A stretch of 64,000 bases of DNA from Avimicrobium caecorum (GTDB lineage: Bacteria; Bacillota; Clostridia; Oscillospirales; Ruminococcaceae), in the NCBI GenBank assembly GCA_904394705.1, contig CAJFNJ010000028.1:62001-126000 (forward strand), read 5' to 3'. Positions 57,026-64,000 of the stretch are shown here, in pieces. Every line of letters begins with the position of its first letter. Position 1 is the stretch's first letter. Below the pieces are notes generated by a model, which saw only the letters and a list, made by a program, of their open reading frames with translations, had not been told where the DNA came from and searched no databases. The position numbers were made by a program, and so were the translations under genes.

Positions 57026-57096
57026 TTTATTGTCCGGTCTGTCTGATGGAGCGGCCGGACGGCATACACAGAAAACGATAAGGAGGATCAGTGATT

Positions 57097-57864
57097 ATGG
57101 CGGTATATGAACTGTATTTCAGCCCCACCGGGGGAACAAAGAAGGTAATGGATATCCTGACCGATACCTGGGAAAATGAACGAAAGCTGATGGATCTCTC
57201 CACTGCTGAACCAGAGGGTTATACATTCCAGCAGGACGACCTGTGCTTCGTGGGAATTCCCGTCTTTGAAGGACGTGTACCCAAGCTGGTGGTTTCCCGG
57301 CTGAAAACCCTGGTTCCCAGTGGGGCCCAGGCCGTAGCCGTTGCGGTTTACGGCGGACGCGCCGTGGATGATGCCCTTCTGGAGCTCACCGATATGCTGA
57401 CCGAAACCGGATTCCGCTGCGGCGCAGCCATCGAAGCTGTTGCTGAGCACTCGATCCTGCACATCTATGCCCAGAACCGCCCCGATGCCCAGGATACAGC
57501 GGATCTGCACCAGTATGCCGGAAAAATCCAGGCACTGTTTGAAGCGGGAAAGCTGGCTGACTGCGCTTCGGTTCCCGGAAACCGCCCGTATATCGAAATG
57601 GGCGGCATCAAGATCCATCCCGAAGGAAATGAGAACTGTGTCCAGTGCGGAATCTGTGCCGGCGTCTGCCCCACAGGAGCTATCGCCGCACCGGACTTCT
57701 CCAGAACAGATGGCAGCAAATGCATCACCTGCATGCGGTGTGTTTCGATCTGCCCGACCCATGCAAGAGATTTTAATCCCGCACTTGTGAAAACCACACA
57801 GGAAAAAATGGCGCCGCACTTTGCCGGAGAGCGGCATAACAAGCTGCACATCTCCGAAAAGTAA
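57097..57864 (+). CDS. EFR1-type flavodoxin-ferredoxin fusion
   Basis: A 255-residue electron-transfer protein. The N-terminal flavodoxin-like domain (about 1-160) opens with YFSPTGGTKKVMD. The C-terminal domain holds two 4Fe-4S sets, CVQCGICAGVCPTGA and CITCMRCVSICPTHARDF. This is the EFR1 ferrodoxin layout common in clostridia; the redox partner is unknown. Start is taken as ATG (57097), ten bases after GGAGG; GTG at 57091 is possible. It is divergent from the marR gene. Confidence 0.92.
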   Translation: MAVYELYFSPTGGTKKVMDILTDTWENERKLMDLSTAEPEGYTFQQDDLCFVGIPVFEGRVPKLVVSRLKTLVPSGAQAVAVAVYGGRAVDDALLELTDMLTETGFRCGAAIEAVAEHSILHIYAQNRPDAQDTADLHQYAGKIQALFEAGKLADCASVPGNRPYIEMGGIKIHPEGNENCVQCGICAGVCPTGAIAAPDFSRTDGSKCITCMRCVSICPTHARDFNPALVKTTQEKMAPHFAGERHNKLHISEK

Positions 57865-57922
57865 TTTCGCCCCCAACCAGGTCAACCGGTTCATTCTCTT
57901 TGGAGAACCGGCATCCTTTCCC

Positions 57923-57967
57923 AAAACAGCCAGGAATCTGCCTTCTCGCAGCTTCCTGGCTGTTTTT
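57923..57967 (+). terminator. Terminator of ferredoxin gene
   Basis: AAAACAGCCAGGAA and TTCCTGGCTGTTTTT with a 16-base partly paired loop, about 60 bp after the stop. Confidence 0.85.
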
Positions 57968-58025
57968 ATCGCCTGAACCCCATGTCCCACCTGCACAGTC
58001 CATGGCGGTTCTCTCCCAAAGGCAG

Positions 58026-58069
58026 AAAAAATCCCTGTGTCCCATGGATTCGGAACACAGGGATTTTCT
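58026..58069 (-). terminator. Terminator of CoA-disulfide reductase homologue
   Basis: AAAAATCCCTGTGT and ACACAGGGATTTTC arms around a 16-base loop, with a T run on the minus strand, about 40 bp after the stop. Confidence 0.8.
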
Positions 58070-58108
58070 TGTATGGCACCGCAGCTATCTGCGGCTTATA
58101 GCCAGAAC

Positions 58109-59791
58109 TCAGTTGGGATCGTAGCAGCCATGCTCAGGAGACTTGGTCTCGCTGAGGATGGACTCATACAGACGCCAGCCGCCCGACAGGTTGTAGCAGT
58201 CGAAGCCCATGCCAGCCAGCATGCAGCACGCTACATAGCTGCGCAGACCGGTACGGCAGTGGATGTAAACGGGCTTGGACTTATCCAGTTCACCGGCACG
58301 GGTACGCAGCTCGTCCACGGGAATGTGGATAAAGCCTTCGATATACTGACCGTTCTCCCGCTCCAGGTCGGTGCGGACATCCAGCAGGGTCACGCTGCCG
58401 TCTCTGGGCAGCTTTGCCACATCGTCCCAGAAGAAGTTCTTCACACGGCCAGCCAGGGTGTTCTCGATGACATAGCCCACGAAGTTTACCGGGTCCTTGG
58501 CGGAGCCGAAGGGCGGTGCATAGCACAGTTCCAGCTCGGTGAGATCCTTGGCGGTCATACCGGCACGGATGGCGGTTGCCAGTACATCACAGCGCTTGTC
58601 CACGCCGTCAAAGCCCACGATCTGAGCACCCAGGATCTTGCCGGTGCCCTTCTCATACAGGGTCTTGATGGACATGCCTGTGCTGCCCGGATAGTAGGAA
58701 GCATGGCTGTTGGAATAGGTGTAGACTTTGTCGTAGTCCAGACCGGCAGCCTTGGCAGCACGCTCGTTGACACCGGTGGTAGCCACAGTCATGTCGAAGA
58801 TCTTCAGAACAGCGGAACCCAGGGTGTTCTTATAGGTAGTGGGAATGCCGCAGATATTGTCGGCGGCAATACGGCCCTGCTTGTTGGCGGGACCAGCCAG
58901 CGGGATATATGCCTTTTCGCCGGTGACAAAGTCGGTTACTTCCACAGCGTCGCCTACGGCATAGATATCCGGATCGCTGGTGAGCATGTGCTCGTTGACA
59001 ACGATTGCGCCGCGCTTGTTGAGTTCCAGACCGGCATCCTTAGCCAGAGCGGTATCCGGACGGACACCCACTGCCATGATAACCATATCGGTCTCGATCT
59101 CGCCATCGGACAGGGTGAGCTTGAGCTTGCCGCCCTCTTCCTTGATGGCCTGTACGCCGTTCTTGAGGATCAGGCCCACGCCCTTCTCCTTGAGGTAGCG
59201 GTGCACATCGCAGGCCATATCGTAATCCAGCGGAGCGATGACATGGTCAGCCAGCTCCACGATGGTTACAGCCACACCGGCATTCTTGAGGTTCTCAGCC
59301 ATTTCCACGCCGATATAGCCGCCGCCTACAACCACAGCGCTCTCCGGGAACTCCTCTTCCACATACTCACGGATCTTGATGGTATCGGGAATATTGCGCA
59401 GAGTGAATACACGGGCATTGTCTGCGCCTTCCATGGGAGGACGGATGGGAGCAGCACCAGGAGAAAGAATGAGCTTGTCATAGCTTTCGGTATACTCGCC
59501 GCGGTCCTTGCTGCGGACAGTGACAGTCTTGGCCTTGGGATCGATGGAGATCACTTCGCTGTTGACCCGGACATCCACATTGAACCGGGCATTGAAGCTC
59601 TGGGGAGTCTGCAGGGTCAGATCCGACTTCTTGGTGATCTCGCCGCCGATATAATAGGGCAGGCCACAGTTGGCAAACGAAATGAATTCGCCGCGTTCAA
59701 ACATGATGATCTCAGCGGATTCATCCAGACGACGCAGTCTTGCAGCTGCCGAAGCACCGCCGGCCACGCCGCCTACAATTACAACTTTCAT
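58109..59791 (-). CDS. FAD/NAD-linked CoA-disulfide reductase homologue fused to rhodanese
   Basis: A 560-residue flavoprotein. The FAD fold VVIVGGVAGGASAAAR is followed by the redox Cys C42 in SFANCGLPYYIGG, NAD-binding VVVGGGYIGVEMAENL, and DIYAVGDAVEV. A C-terminal rhodanese domain (about 460-560) holds the catalytic C512 in IHCRTGLRS. This layout is that of CoADR-Rhd proteins, which reduce CoA disulfides or polysulfides with NAD(P)H. The single active Cys and the fusion support a role in sulfur or thiol redox balance. AAGGAGG precedes the ATG. Single-gene unit. Confidence 0.92.
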   Translation of the reverse strand: MKVVIVGGVAGGASAAARLRRLDESAEIIMFERGEFISFANCGLPYYIGGEITKKSDLTLQTPQSFNARFNVDVRVNSEVISIDPKAKTVTVRSKDRGEYTESYDKLILSPGAAPIRPPMEGADNARVFTLRNIPDTIKIREYVEEEFPESAVVVGGGYIGVEMAENLKNAGVAVTIVELADHVIAPLDYDMACDVHRYLKEKGVGLILKNGVQAIKEEGGKLKLTLSDGEIETDMVIMAVGVRPDTALAKDAGLELNKRGAIVVNEHMLTSDPDIYAVGDAVEVTDFVTGEKAYIPLAGPANKQGRIAADNICGIPTTYKNTLGSAVLKIFDMTVATTGVNERAAKAAGLDYDKVYTYSNSHASYYPGSTGMSIKTLYEKGTGKILGAQIVGFDGVDKRCDVLATAIRAGMTAKDLTELELCYAPPFGSAKDPVNFVGYVIENTLAGRVKNFFWDDVAKLPRDGSVTLLDVRTDLERENGQYIEGFIHIPVDELRTRAGELDKSKPVYIHCRTGLRSYVACCMLAGMGFDCYNLSGGWRLYESILSETKSPEHGCYDPN

Positions 59792-59833
59792 GGAAAAACC
59801 TCCTTTTTACTGGAACCTTTTGTCGATATTATC

Positions 59834-59863
59834 AGTATAACATACACAGGTTTGCTTTGTAAA
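59834..59863 (-). promoter_or_regulatory. Promoter of CoADR-rhodanese gene
   Basis: TTTACA (59858-59863) and TATACT (59834-59839), minus strand, 18 bp apart. Confidence 0.7.
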
Positions 59864-59961
59864 ACAGGGATTGACAGAAATCCATACTTTTTTCCGGGTT
59901 TTGCAGGCAAAGCGGCAGCCGGACCATCCCAGGACGGCCCGGCTGTCTGTTTTTTTGTGTT

Positions 59962-60732
59962 TTATGCCCGCTTGTTCATGCCGGAATGCCGGGACGCCGC
60001 AGGCTGTGCCGCTGTGCTCTGAGAACGATAGGCACTGTGTACCTGTTCCCGTTCCGCCTTTCCCTGCACCGGAGATCCGGCGGCAGCTTCTGTCCCCTGT
60101 TCCGGCTGCTTTGGCTGCTCCGGTTTCCCGGACTGTTCCGGAATTTCCTCCGGCTGCGGGTCCCGGGATTCCTCCGGAAGCTCCTCCGGCGGCTGTACCG
60201 GGGTATCCGGCTTTTTCTTTGCTCCCTCCCATTCGGACGGAAGCCGGTCATAGTCCCCGCTGGCGACAAATTCCCGCATGGAATCCGCTGCCGCGTCCAC
60301 CAGGCGCTTCTCCCGCATGGCAACCTTCAGCTTGGCATGGAGCGGAATGGCAGGATCGTGCTCCACCGTCTGGATGCGGCTCAGCGACTGCCCGATGCGG
60401 TTCATCTGCAGGCGGTCCGCTTCCTCCCTGGTCTTGCAGGAACGCAGCGCCCTCTCATAGGCCGCCTGCTCCTGTTCTTCCTGGAGCAGCTCCTGATAGG
60501 CCTGGGGATCGTGCTGCCGGAGATAGGCCCGTTCCTCCTCGGTCAGGCTGCCGCCTGCATCCAGCTTGGCCCGGATGGAGGCCAGGGTCTCGTCCCGGCG
60601 GTGAAAGGTCACGCCATCCACTGTGATCTCGTCCTGATGGCTGGCGCCGTTCTGCTGGCGCAGGTGCCACAGCCCCTGCATTTTCAGCCCGCTGATATAG
60701 GAATTCAGGCTGTTGATGGTTGTAAAGTCCAT
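59962..60732 (-). CDS. Hypothetical charged protein with Pro/Glu-rich tail
   Basis: A 256-residue cytosolic-looking protein with no signal peptide or membrane helix. The N-terminus MDFTTINSLNSYISGLKMQG leads into helical, Gln/Glu/Arg-rich stretches (about 50-150) and a Pro/Glu/Gln-rich low-complexity tail (about 170-230). No family recognised. Start is the ATG at 60732, four bases after GGAGG. The MD-hydrophobic-T-I opening and helix-rich body echo the gene at 62461-63066, with which it flanks the Sel1 gene. Confidence 0.7.
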   Translation of the reverse strand: MDFTTINSLNSYISGLKMQGLWHLRQQNGASHQDEITVDGVTFHRRDETLASIRAKLDAGGSLTEEERAYLRQHDPQAYQELLQEEQEQAAYERALRSCKTREEADRLQMNRIGQSLSRIQTVEHDPAIPLHAKLKVAMREKRLVDAAADSMREFVASGDYDRLPSEWEGAKKKPDTPVQPPEELPEESRDPQPEEIPEQSGKPEQPKQPEQGTEAAAGSPVQGKAEREQVHSAYRSQSTAAQPAASRHSGMNKRA

Positions 60733-60775
60733 AGTCCCTCCTTTCTCCATGAAAGCCCCTGTAATTTCCAATTTC

Positions 60776-60804
60776 AGAATACACCACTCGGCGCAGAAAT
60801 TCAA
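60776..60804 (-). promoter_or_regulatory. Promoter of hypothetical gene 59962-60732
   Basis: TTGAAT (60799-60804) and TATTCT (60776-60781), minus strand, 17 bp apart. Confidence 0.6.
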
Positions 60805-60975
60805 GGAATATTATGTCTAAAATTCACAATCGCATTATTTTATTATGCATTTCTTTCCCTGTGGGATTGCCGGAACTGCATAATTTCTCTGCCGGCAGTT
60901 CTGCGCTTTTGACAAATTCCATATAAATTCCCCGAAGTTCCCCAGTCCGTCCTGTACATCCACGACCCGATCCGG

Positions 60976-60981
60976 TATAAT
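60976..60981 (+). promoter_or_regulatory. -10 of Sel1-repeat gene
   Basis: TATAAT with TGTACA 17 bp upstream; the untranslated leader would be about 110 bases. Confidence 0.55.
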
Positions 60982-61098
60982 AAAAACAGCGGACATCTGG
61001 AAGAAAATGCCGGAAAACCGCTTAATTTACCGCACACAGGCCATCCTTTGACCTCACACCAGTGAACATACAGGTATCAATCGAGGAGGAGTTCAGAA

Positions 61099-62352
61099 AT
61101 GGGACAGTTTTTCAGTGACAATGTGGAGAAAGCGCTCCAGTATATCTATTATGAAAACAAGGGCTATGCCCGTCATGGTCAGGAGGGATTCCAGCTGCTG
61201 ACCGATGCTTCGGCTGCCGGGGACGGCGATGCCACCTGTATTCTGGCACGGTGCCTGTCCGGTCCGCAGTATGTCTGGAAGGGCTTCGGCTTCCCTGAGG
61301 AGTCGGATGAAAAGGTGGAAGCCCTCTACCGTCTGGCAGTGGAACAGGGCAGTGCCATCGGCATGCTGGTCGCCATCCGCAGCGGCGTACTGAGCGTAGG
61401 TCTGGAGCGCAAGGCGCCCATCACCCTGCAGGAAGCCTTTGACCGGGTTCTGAAAAACGCAGCCGGCGGTGATGCCTTCAGCCAGTATGTGATCGGCAAC
61501 AGCTATTTCTGGTGGGATTTCCTGCGCATCCAGCAGAAGTCCGCTGAGGATTTTCCCTCCCGGGAGGCTTTCAAGGCCTATCTGAAGGAGAACATCACCC
61601 AGTGTGAGGACTGGTTCTGGAAGGCATTCCGGGGCGGCATCTATCTGGCAGGCAATAACCTCTACAACTACTACCTCAACGGCGATGAGGACATTGTAGC
61701 GCCCCAGCCGGACAAGGCCAAGGACATCTACAAGATCGGCGCCGAGATGGGATACCCGGTTCATCAGATCATCTGTGCCCAGAATGCCGAGCAGGCCGGT
61801 CAGATGGAAGAATCCCGGAAATGGTACCGCAAGGCTGCGGAAAACGGCTATCCGAACGCATGGTATCAGGTGGCGGCCTGGTATGAGAAGGGCATCGGCG
61901 GCCCGGCCGATATGGCAGAGGCTGTTTACTGCTACAAGCAGTCGGCAGAGAGCAATGAAACCGGCGGTATCAATGTGCTGGCGGAATACTATTTCTATGG
62001 CCTCAACGGATTCCCCAAAGATCCTGCCAGAGCTTTCCGTTACTGTCAGAAGGCGATGGACCTTGGCAGCACCTACAACCGGCCCATCATGGCCCGCTGC
62101 TATCTGGAGGGCTGGGGCACTCCGGTGGACTATGCCGAAGCCTATGTGATGGCTTCCAAGTCCAGCAGCTGGTCGAACGGCGCCGAGAGCTGCTATGTGC
62201 TGGGACGCATCTACTGTGATGGTCTGGGCAAGCCCGAGGACATCGGCAAGGGTGTGGAATTCCTGCGCCAGATCAGCGATCATCACCCCGAGGCACAGGA
62301 GGAACTGAAAAAGTACAAGAAGGGACTGTTCGGCGGCTGGAAGCGCCGGTAA
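61099..62352 (+). CDS. Sel1-like repeat protein
   Basis: A 417-residue helical-repeat (SEL1/TPR superfamily) protein. Repeats of about 36 residues are visible, e.g. KWYRKAAENGYPNAWYQVAA, AVYCYKQSAESNETGGINVL, FRYCQKAMDLGSTYNRPIMA and a last GRIYCDGLGKPEDIGKG. Such proteins scaffold protein-protein contacts. No signal peptide, so it probably acts in the cytosol. GAGGAGGAG precedes the ATG. It is a single gene with its own terminator; partners are not evident. Confidence 0.9.
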   Translation: MGQFFSDNVEKALQYIYYENKGYARHGQEGFQLLTDASAAGDGDATCILARCLSGPQYVWKGFGFPEESDEKVEALYRLAVEQGSAIGMLVAIRSGVLSVGLERKAPITLQEAFDRVLKNAAGGDAFSQYVIGNSYFWWDFLRIQQKSAEDFPSREAFKAYLKENITQCEDWFWKAFRGGIYLAGNNLYNYYLNGDEDIVAPQPDKAKDIYKIGAEMGYPVHQIICAQNAEQAGQMEESRKWYRKAAENGYPNAWYQVAAWYEKGIGGPADMAEAVYCYKQSAESNETGGINVLAEYYFYGLNGFPKDPARAFRYCQKAMDLGSTYNRPIMARCYLEGWGTPVDYAEAYVMASKSSSWSNGAESCYVLGRIYCDGLGKPEDIGKGVEFLRQISDHHPEAQEELKKYKKGLFGGWKRR

Positions 62353-62364
62353 CCCCTTAAACAC

Positions 62365-62397
62365 AAAATTCCCCGGTCAGACTGACCGGGGAATTTT
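62365..62397. terminator. Bidirectional terminator
   Basis: AAAATTCCCCGGTCA/TGACCGGGGAATTTT, 15-base perfect arms with a three-base loop. Confidence 0.9.
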
Positions 62398-62460
62398 CAT
62401 GAAAAGAGGATTGCCATGGCCCGGCAGTCCTCTTTTGTTTCAGCACAGAATGATATTCTG

Positions 62461-63066
62461 TTATTCCGCTGCGCCGGCAGGAGTGCCCTGTGCTTCCTGC
62501 TCCCATTCATCAAAGCGCTTCATGACCTCATCATAGGTCTGACCGCAGATGGACGGCAGTTCTCCGCCCAGTTCCACACCGGCAGCCTGGAAGCCCTTCT
62601 GCACCGCAGTGCGGAGGGTATCGATCTTGGATGGGTCGCCGCCCGAAAGAGCCTTTGCCATATCCATGATCCGGCCCGCTACGGCATCCACCGAGTATTC
62701 ACCGCCCTCGGCAATGGACTCTGCCGCCTGACGGCTCTGCTCCGGTGTGACATACAGATCCATGCCGAACAGGGTGAGATTGCTCCGCTGTCCCTGCTTG
62801 ACCACCATCGACTGGAGCATCTGGATAAAGCGCTCCATACGCTGGGCCTGTTCGTCCTTCAGCTGCTGCACCTGGGCATCGGTCAGCTTCCTGGAGTAGG
62901 TGACCGGCTTCTCCGCACCGGTCTGCACAAAGGTGTCCCGGTTCTGGACAGCCGCCTGGTTCTCCGCTGTGGCGCCGGTGGTGTCAGGCTCCTTCTTTTC
63001 CGATGCCTTCTCCGGACGCACCGCTGTATTCTGATATGCAGTATAGCCGATTCTTGTAATATCCAT
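62461..63066 (-). CDS. Hypothetical helical protein, possibly flagellar- or surface-associated type
   Basis: A 201-residue protein without signal peptide or membrane helix. The N-terminus MDITRIGYTAYQNTAVR leads to a Glu/Thr/Ala-rich linker (about 20-65), a Gln-rich helix (AQVQQLKDEQAQRMERFIQM), and a C-terminal helical domain ending SICGQTYDEVMKRFDEWEQ. I recall similar short helical proteins in motile and non-motile Firmicutes but cannot name the family. Start is the ATG at 63066 after GGAAGG. It is convergent with the Sel1 gene; no clear promoter was seen. Confidence 0.7.
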   Translation of the reverse strand: MDITRIGYTAYQNTAVRPEKASEKKEPDTTGATAENQAAVQNRDTFVQTGAEKPVTYSRKLTDAQVQQLKDEQAQRMERFIQMLQSMVVKQGQRSNLTLFGMDLYVTPEQSRQAAESIAEGGEYSVDAVAGRIMDMAKALSGGDPSKIDTLRTAVQKGFQAAGVELGGELPSICGQTYDEVMKRFDEWEQEAQGTPAGAAE

Positions 63067-63292
63067 CGTACAGCCTTCCTTTCCGCTTACGCTGATTCCG
63101 GGCTGCCGTCCGCAGCAGACCATCTGTCCGCGCCGGGCTCTCCCGGCAGACTGCGGCAGCCATTTTCCCGGCTCTGAAACCGGACGCTTCAGAACCTTTT
63201 CAATCTATATGTTCGCCCGGTGGGGAGAAAAGAAAAGCCGCAAAGCAATATTTTCCATTTGTACCATGGATTTCCGACAATACCGGCAGGAA

Positions 63293-64000
63293 TCACCCGA
63301 TCTCCCGCAGGATATTTCCCTGGGCATCCCGGATCTGGGTGGGGATCAGCTCCACGGTCAGCGGATAGCTGGTGAGGGGATACTCCCCGGCATGGGGACG
63401 CAGAAGCCCGCAGAGCTCCTCCACCGTCTCACCCGGCATGGACATCGTCAGCACGCCATCCTCTTCCCAGAGTTCCGGCTTGCCGCTCAGGAACTGTACT
63501 GCCGCTTCCCCGCCCTGCAGGAACAGGGGACGCCCCTTCCCCAGACGGGCACGCAGCATATTTGCCAGCGTTTCGATGTGACCGGCGCCCAGTGTCAGAC
63601 GGGCATGACCGTCCTGCAGGCTGACGCCTACCTGTTCCAGATAGAAGAACCCGGTGGAGGAGCCATCCTGCTCCATGCCCTGCTTCCAGACTGCCCGGAA
63701 TGCGGGGTCATCCATGCGGGAGGTACGGGAGAGGTCCACAATGCCCATCGGGCAGGTCTTCTCCAGCTCTGCCAGGAACTTTCCGGTGTTCCAGCACATG
63801 ACTGCTTCCAGCTCATCGGCGGTAATTCCCACAGCCTGCAGGAAGATCATGTGACCGTTGGGGGTATCCATCTCCCCCAGCTCCGGGTCGATCTGGAACG
63901 CAAGGGCTGTGAGACGGGTATCCGATTCCAGGGCAATGGGGCTGTTGCAGTCCAGATGGTGTCCGGGGCCGAACGGATTGCCGCTGGAAAAGACATAGCG
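63293..64000 (-). CDS. Suppressor-of-fused (SUFU) domain protein, N-terminus beyond window
   Basis: A 235-residue C-terminal part of an open frame that runs off the right edge. It includes FSSGNPFGPGHHLDCNSPI, LALAFQIDPELGEMDTPNG-type strands (TALAFQIDPELGEMDTPNG) and IFLQAVGITADELEAVMCWN, characteristic of bacterial SUFU-domain proteins. These are found in toxin-immunity loci and as lone cytosolic proteins, with no settled role. The internal ATG at 63871 is not the start because the domain continues upstream. No obvious terminator follows, only a T-rich stretch near 63222-63240. Confidence 0.8.
   Translation of the reverse strand, partial: RYVFSSGNPFGPGHHLDCNSPIALESDTRLTALAFQIDPELGEMDTPNGHMIFLQAVGITADELEAVMCWNTGKFLAELEKTCPMGIVDLSRTSRMDDPAFRAVWKQGMEQDGSSTGFFYLEQVGVSLQDGHARLTLGAGHIETLANMLRARLGKGRPLFLQGGEAAVQFLSGKPELWEEDGVLTMSMPGETVEELCGLLRPHAGEYPLTSYPLTVELIPTQIRDAQGNILREIG

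Larger units (their letters stand above)
60733..61098. other. 366 bp intergenic region with divergent promoters
   Basis: No protein gene is supported. It contains a minus promoter near the left end, an AT-rich centre (60808-60850), a GAACTGC/GCAGTTC foldback at about 60870-60901 with no T run, and a plus -10 at 60976. Confidence 0.7.

Noticed and set aside
60843..61037. Small minus-strand frame in the Sel1 upstream gap
   Set aside because: No ribosome binding site, Cys/Trp/Arg-rich random-looking product, and it overlaps the Sel1 promoter region.

Overview
This 64 kb window reads as chromosome of a high-GC (roughly 60%) anaerobic Firmicute, most likely a gut Clostridium of the Oscillospiraceae/Ruminococcaceae type. 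The evidence is Gram-positive gene order and content: secG-rnr, gdpP-rplI-dnaB, ecfA1-ecfA2-ecfT-truA, ruvCAB, RNase J, ClpE and XRE regulators with membrane tails. Anaerobic redox proteins (a siroheme/4Fe-4S reductase, a flavodoxin-ferredoxin fusion, CoA-disulfide-reductase-like) and DUF3793, DUF4358 and DUF5711 families, common in gut clostridia, support this. No phage, insertion sequence, CRISPR array, rRNA or tRNA gene was seen. GTG and TTG starts are frequent, and most long open frames opposite real genes are composition artefacts.

Layout. 1-10.7 kb: a possible DUF3343 fragment at the edge, the MEP isoprenoid genes ispD-ispF, a membrane-tailed XRE regulator, an rnr/ArsC-like/racemase operon, secG, a candidate plus-strand small RNA, and a divergent type IIA topoisomerase pair (parE-parC). 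10.7-21 kb: one minus-strand operon gdpP-rplI-dnaB-tilS-hpt-ftsH, preceded by RNase J, whose long leader looks structured. 21-24.7 kb: rnhA, a pseudouridine catabolism pair (psuK fused to a helix-turn-helix, psuG) and an HD-domain hydrolase.

24.7-33 kb is the main accessory region. It holds two divergent operons that together encode a MacB/HlyD-like export system (ATPase, large extracellular Ig-like protein, permease; adaptor, second permease), with a GNAT gene between them, followed by a 35-residue exported-looking peptide and a small membrane-anchored partner. 33-46 kb: clpE, pgsA, then a long minus-strand run from ruvC to cvpA covering DNA repair, cell-wall precursor synthesis (glmM), an rRNA-type methyltransferase, the ECF vitamin-transport energizing module and truA. 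46-51.6 kb: envelope and lipoprotein genes, a flavodoxin/DUF3793 pair under a palindromic operator, and a Ser/Glu-rich lipoprotein. 51.6-56.3 kb: a metal-chelate ABC importer overlapping a siroheme-type reductase, with a divergent LysR regulator. 56.3-60 kb: a MarR regulator, a divergent EFR1-type ferredoxin and a rhodanese-fused CoA-disulfide reductase homologue. 60-64 kb: two unrecognised charged proteins flanking a Sel1-repeat protein, and a truncated suppressor-of-fused domain protein.

Most transcription units have recognisable sigma-A promoters and intrinsic terminators. The best candidates for new biology are the plus-strand RNA at 6.2 kb, the rnj leader, the gdpP promoter buried in the rnj terminator hairpin, the split MacB-like exporter, the peptide/DUF3139-like pair, the clpE leader hairpin whose loop complements its own ribosome binding site, and the siroheme-reductase/chelate-importer operon. 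No coding system could be shown to be wholly undescribed from sequence alone.
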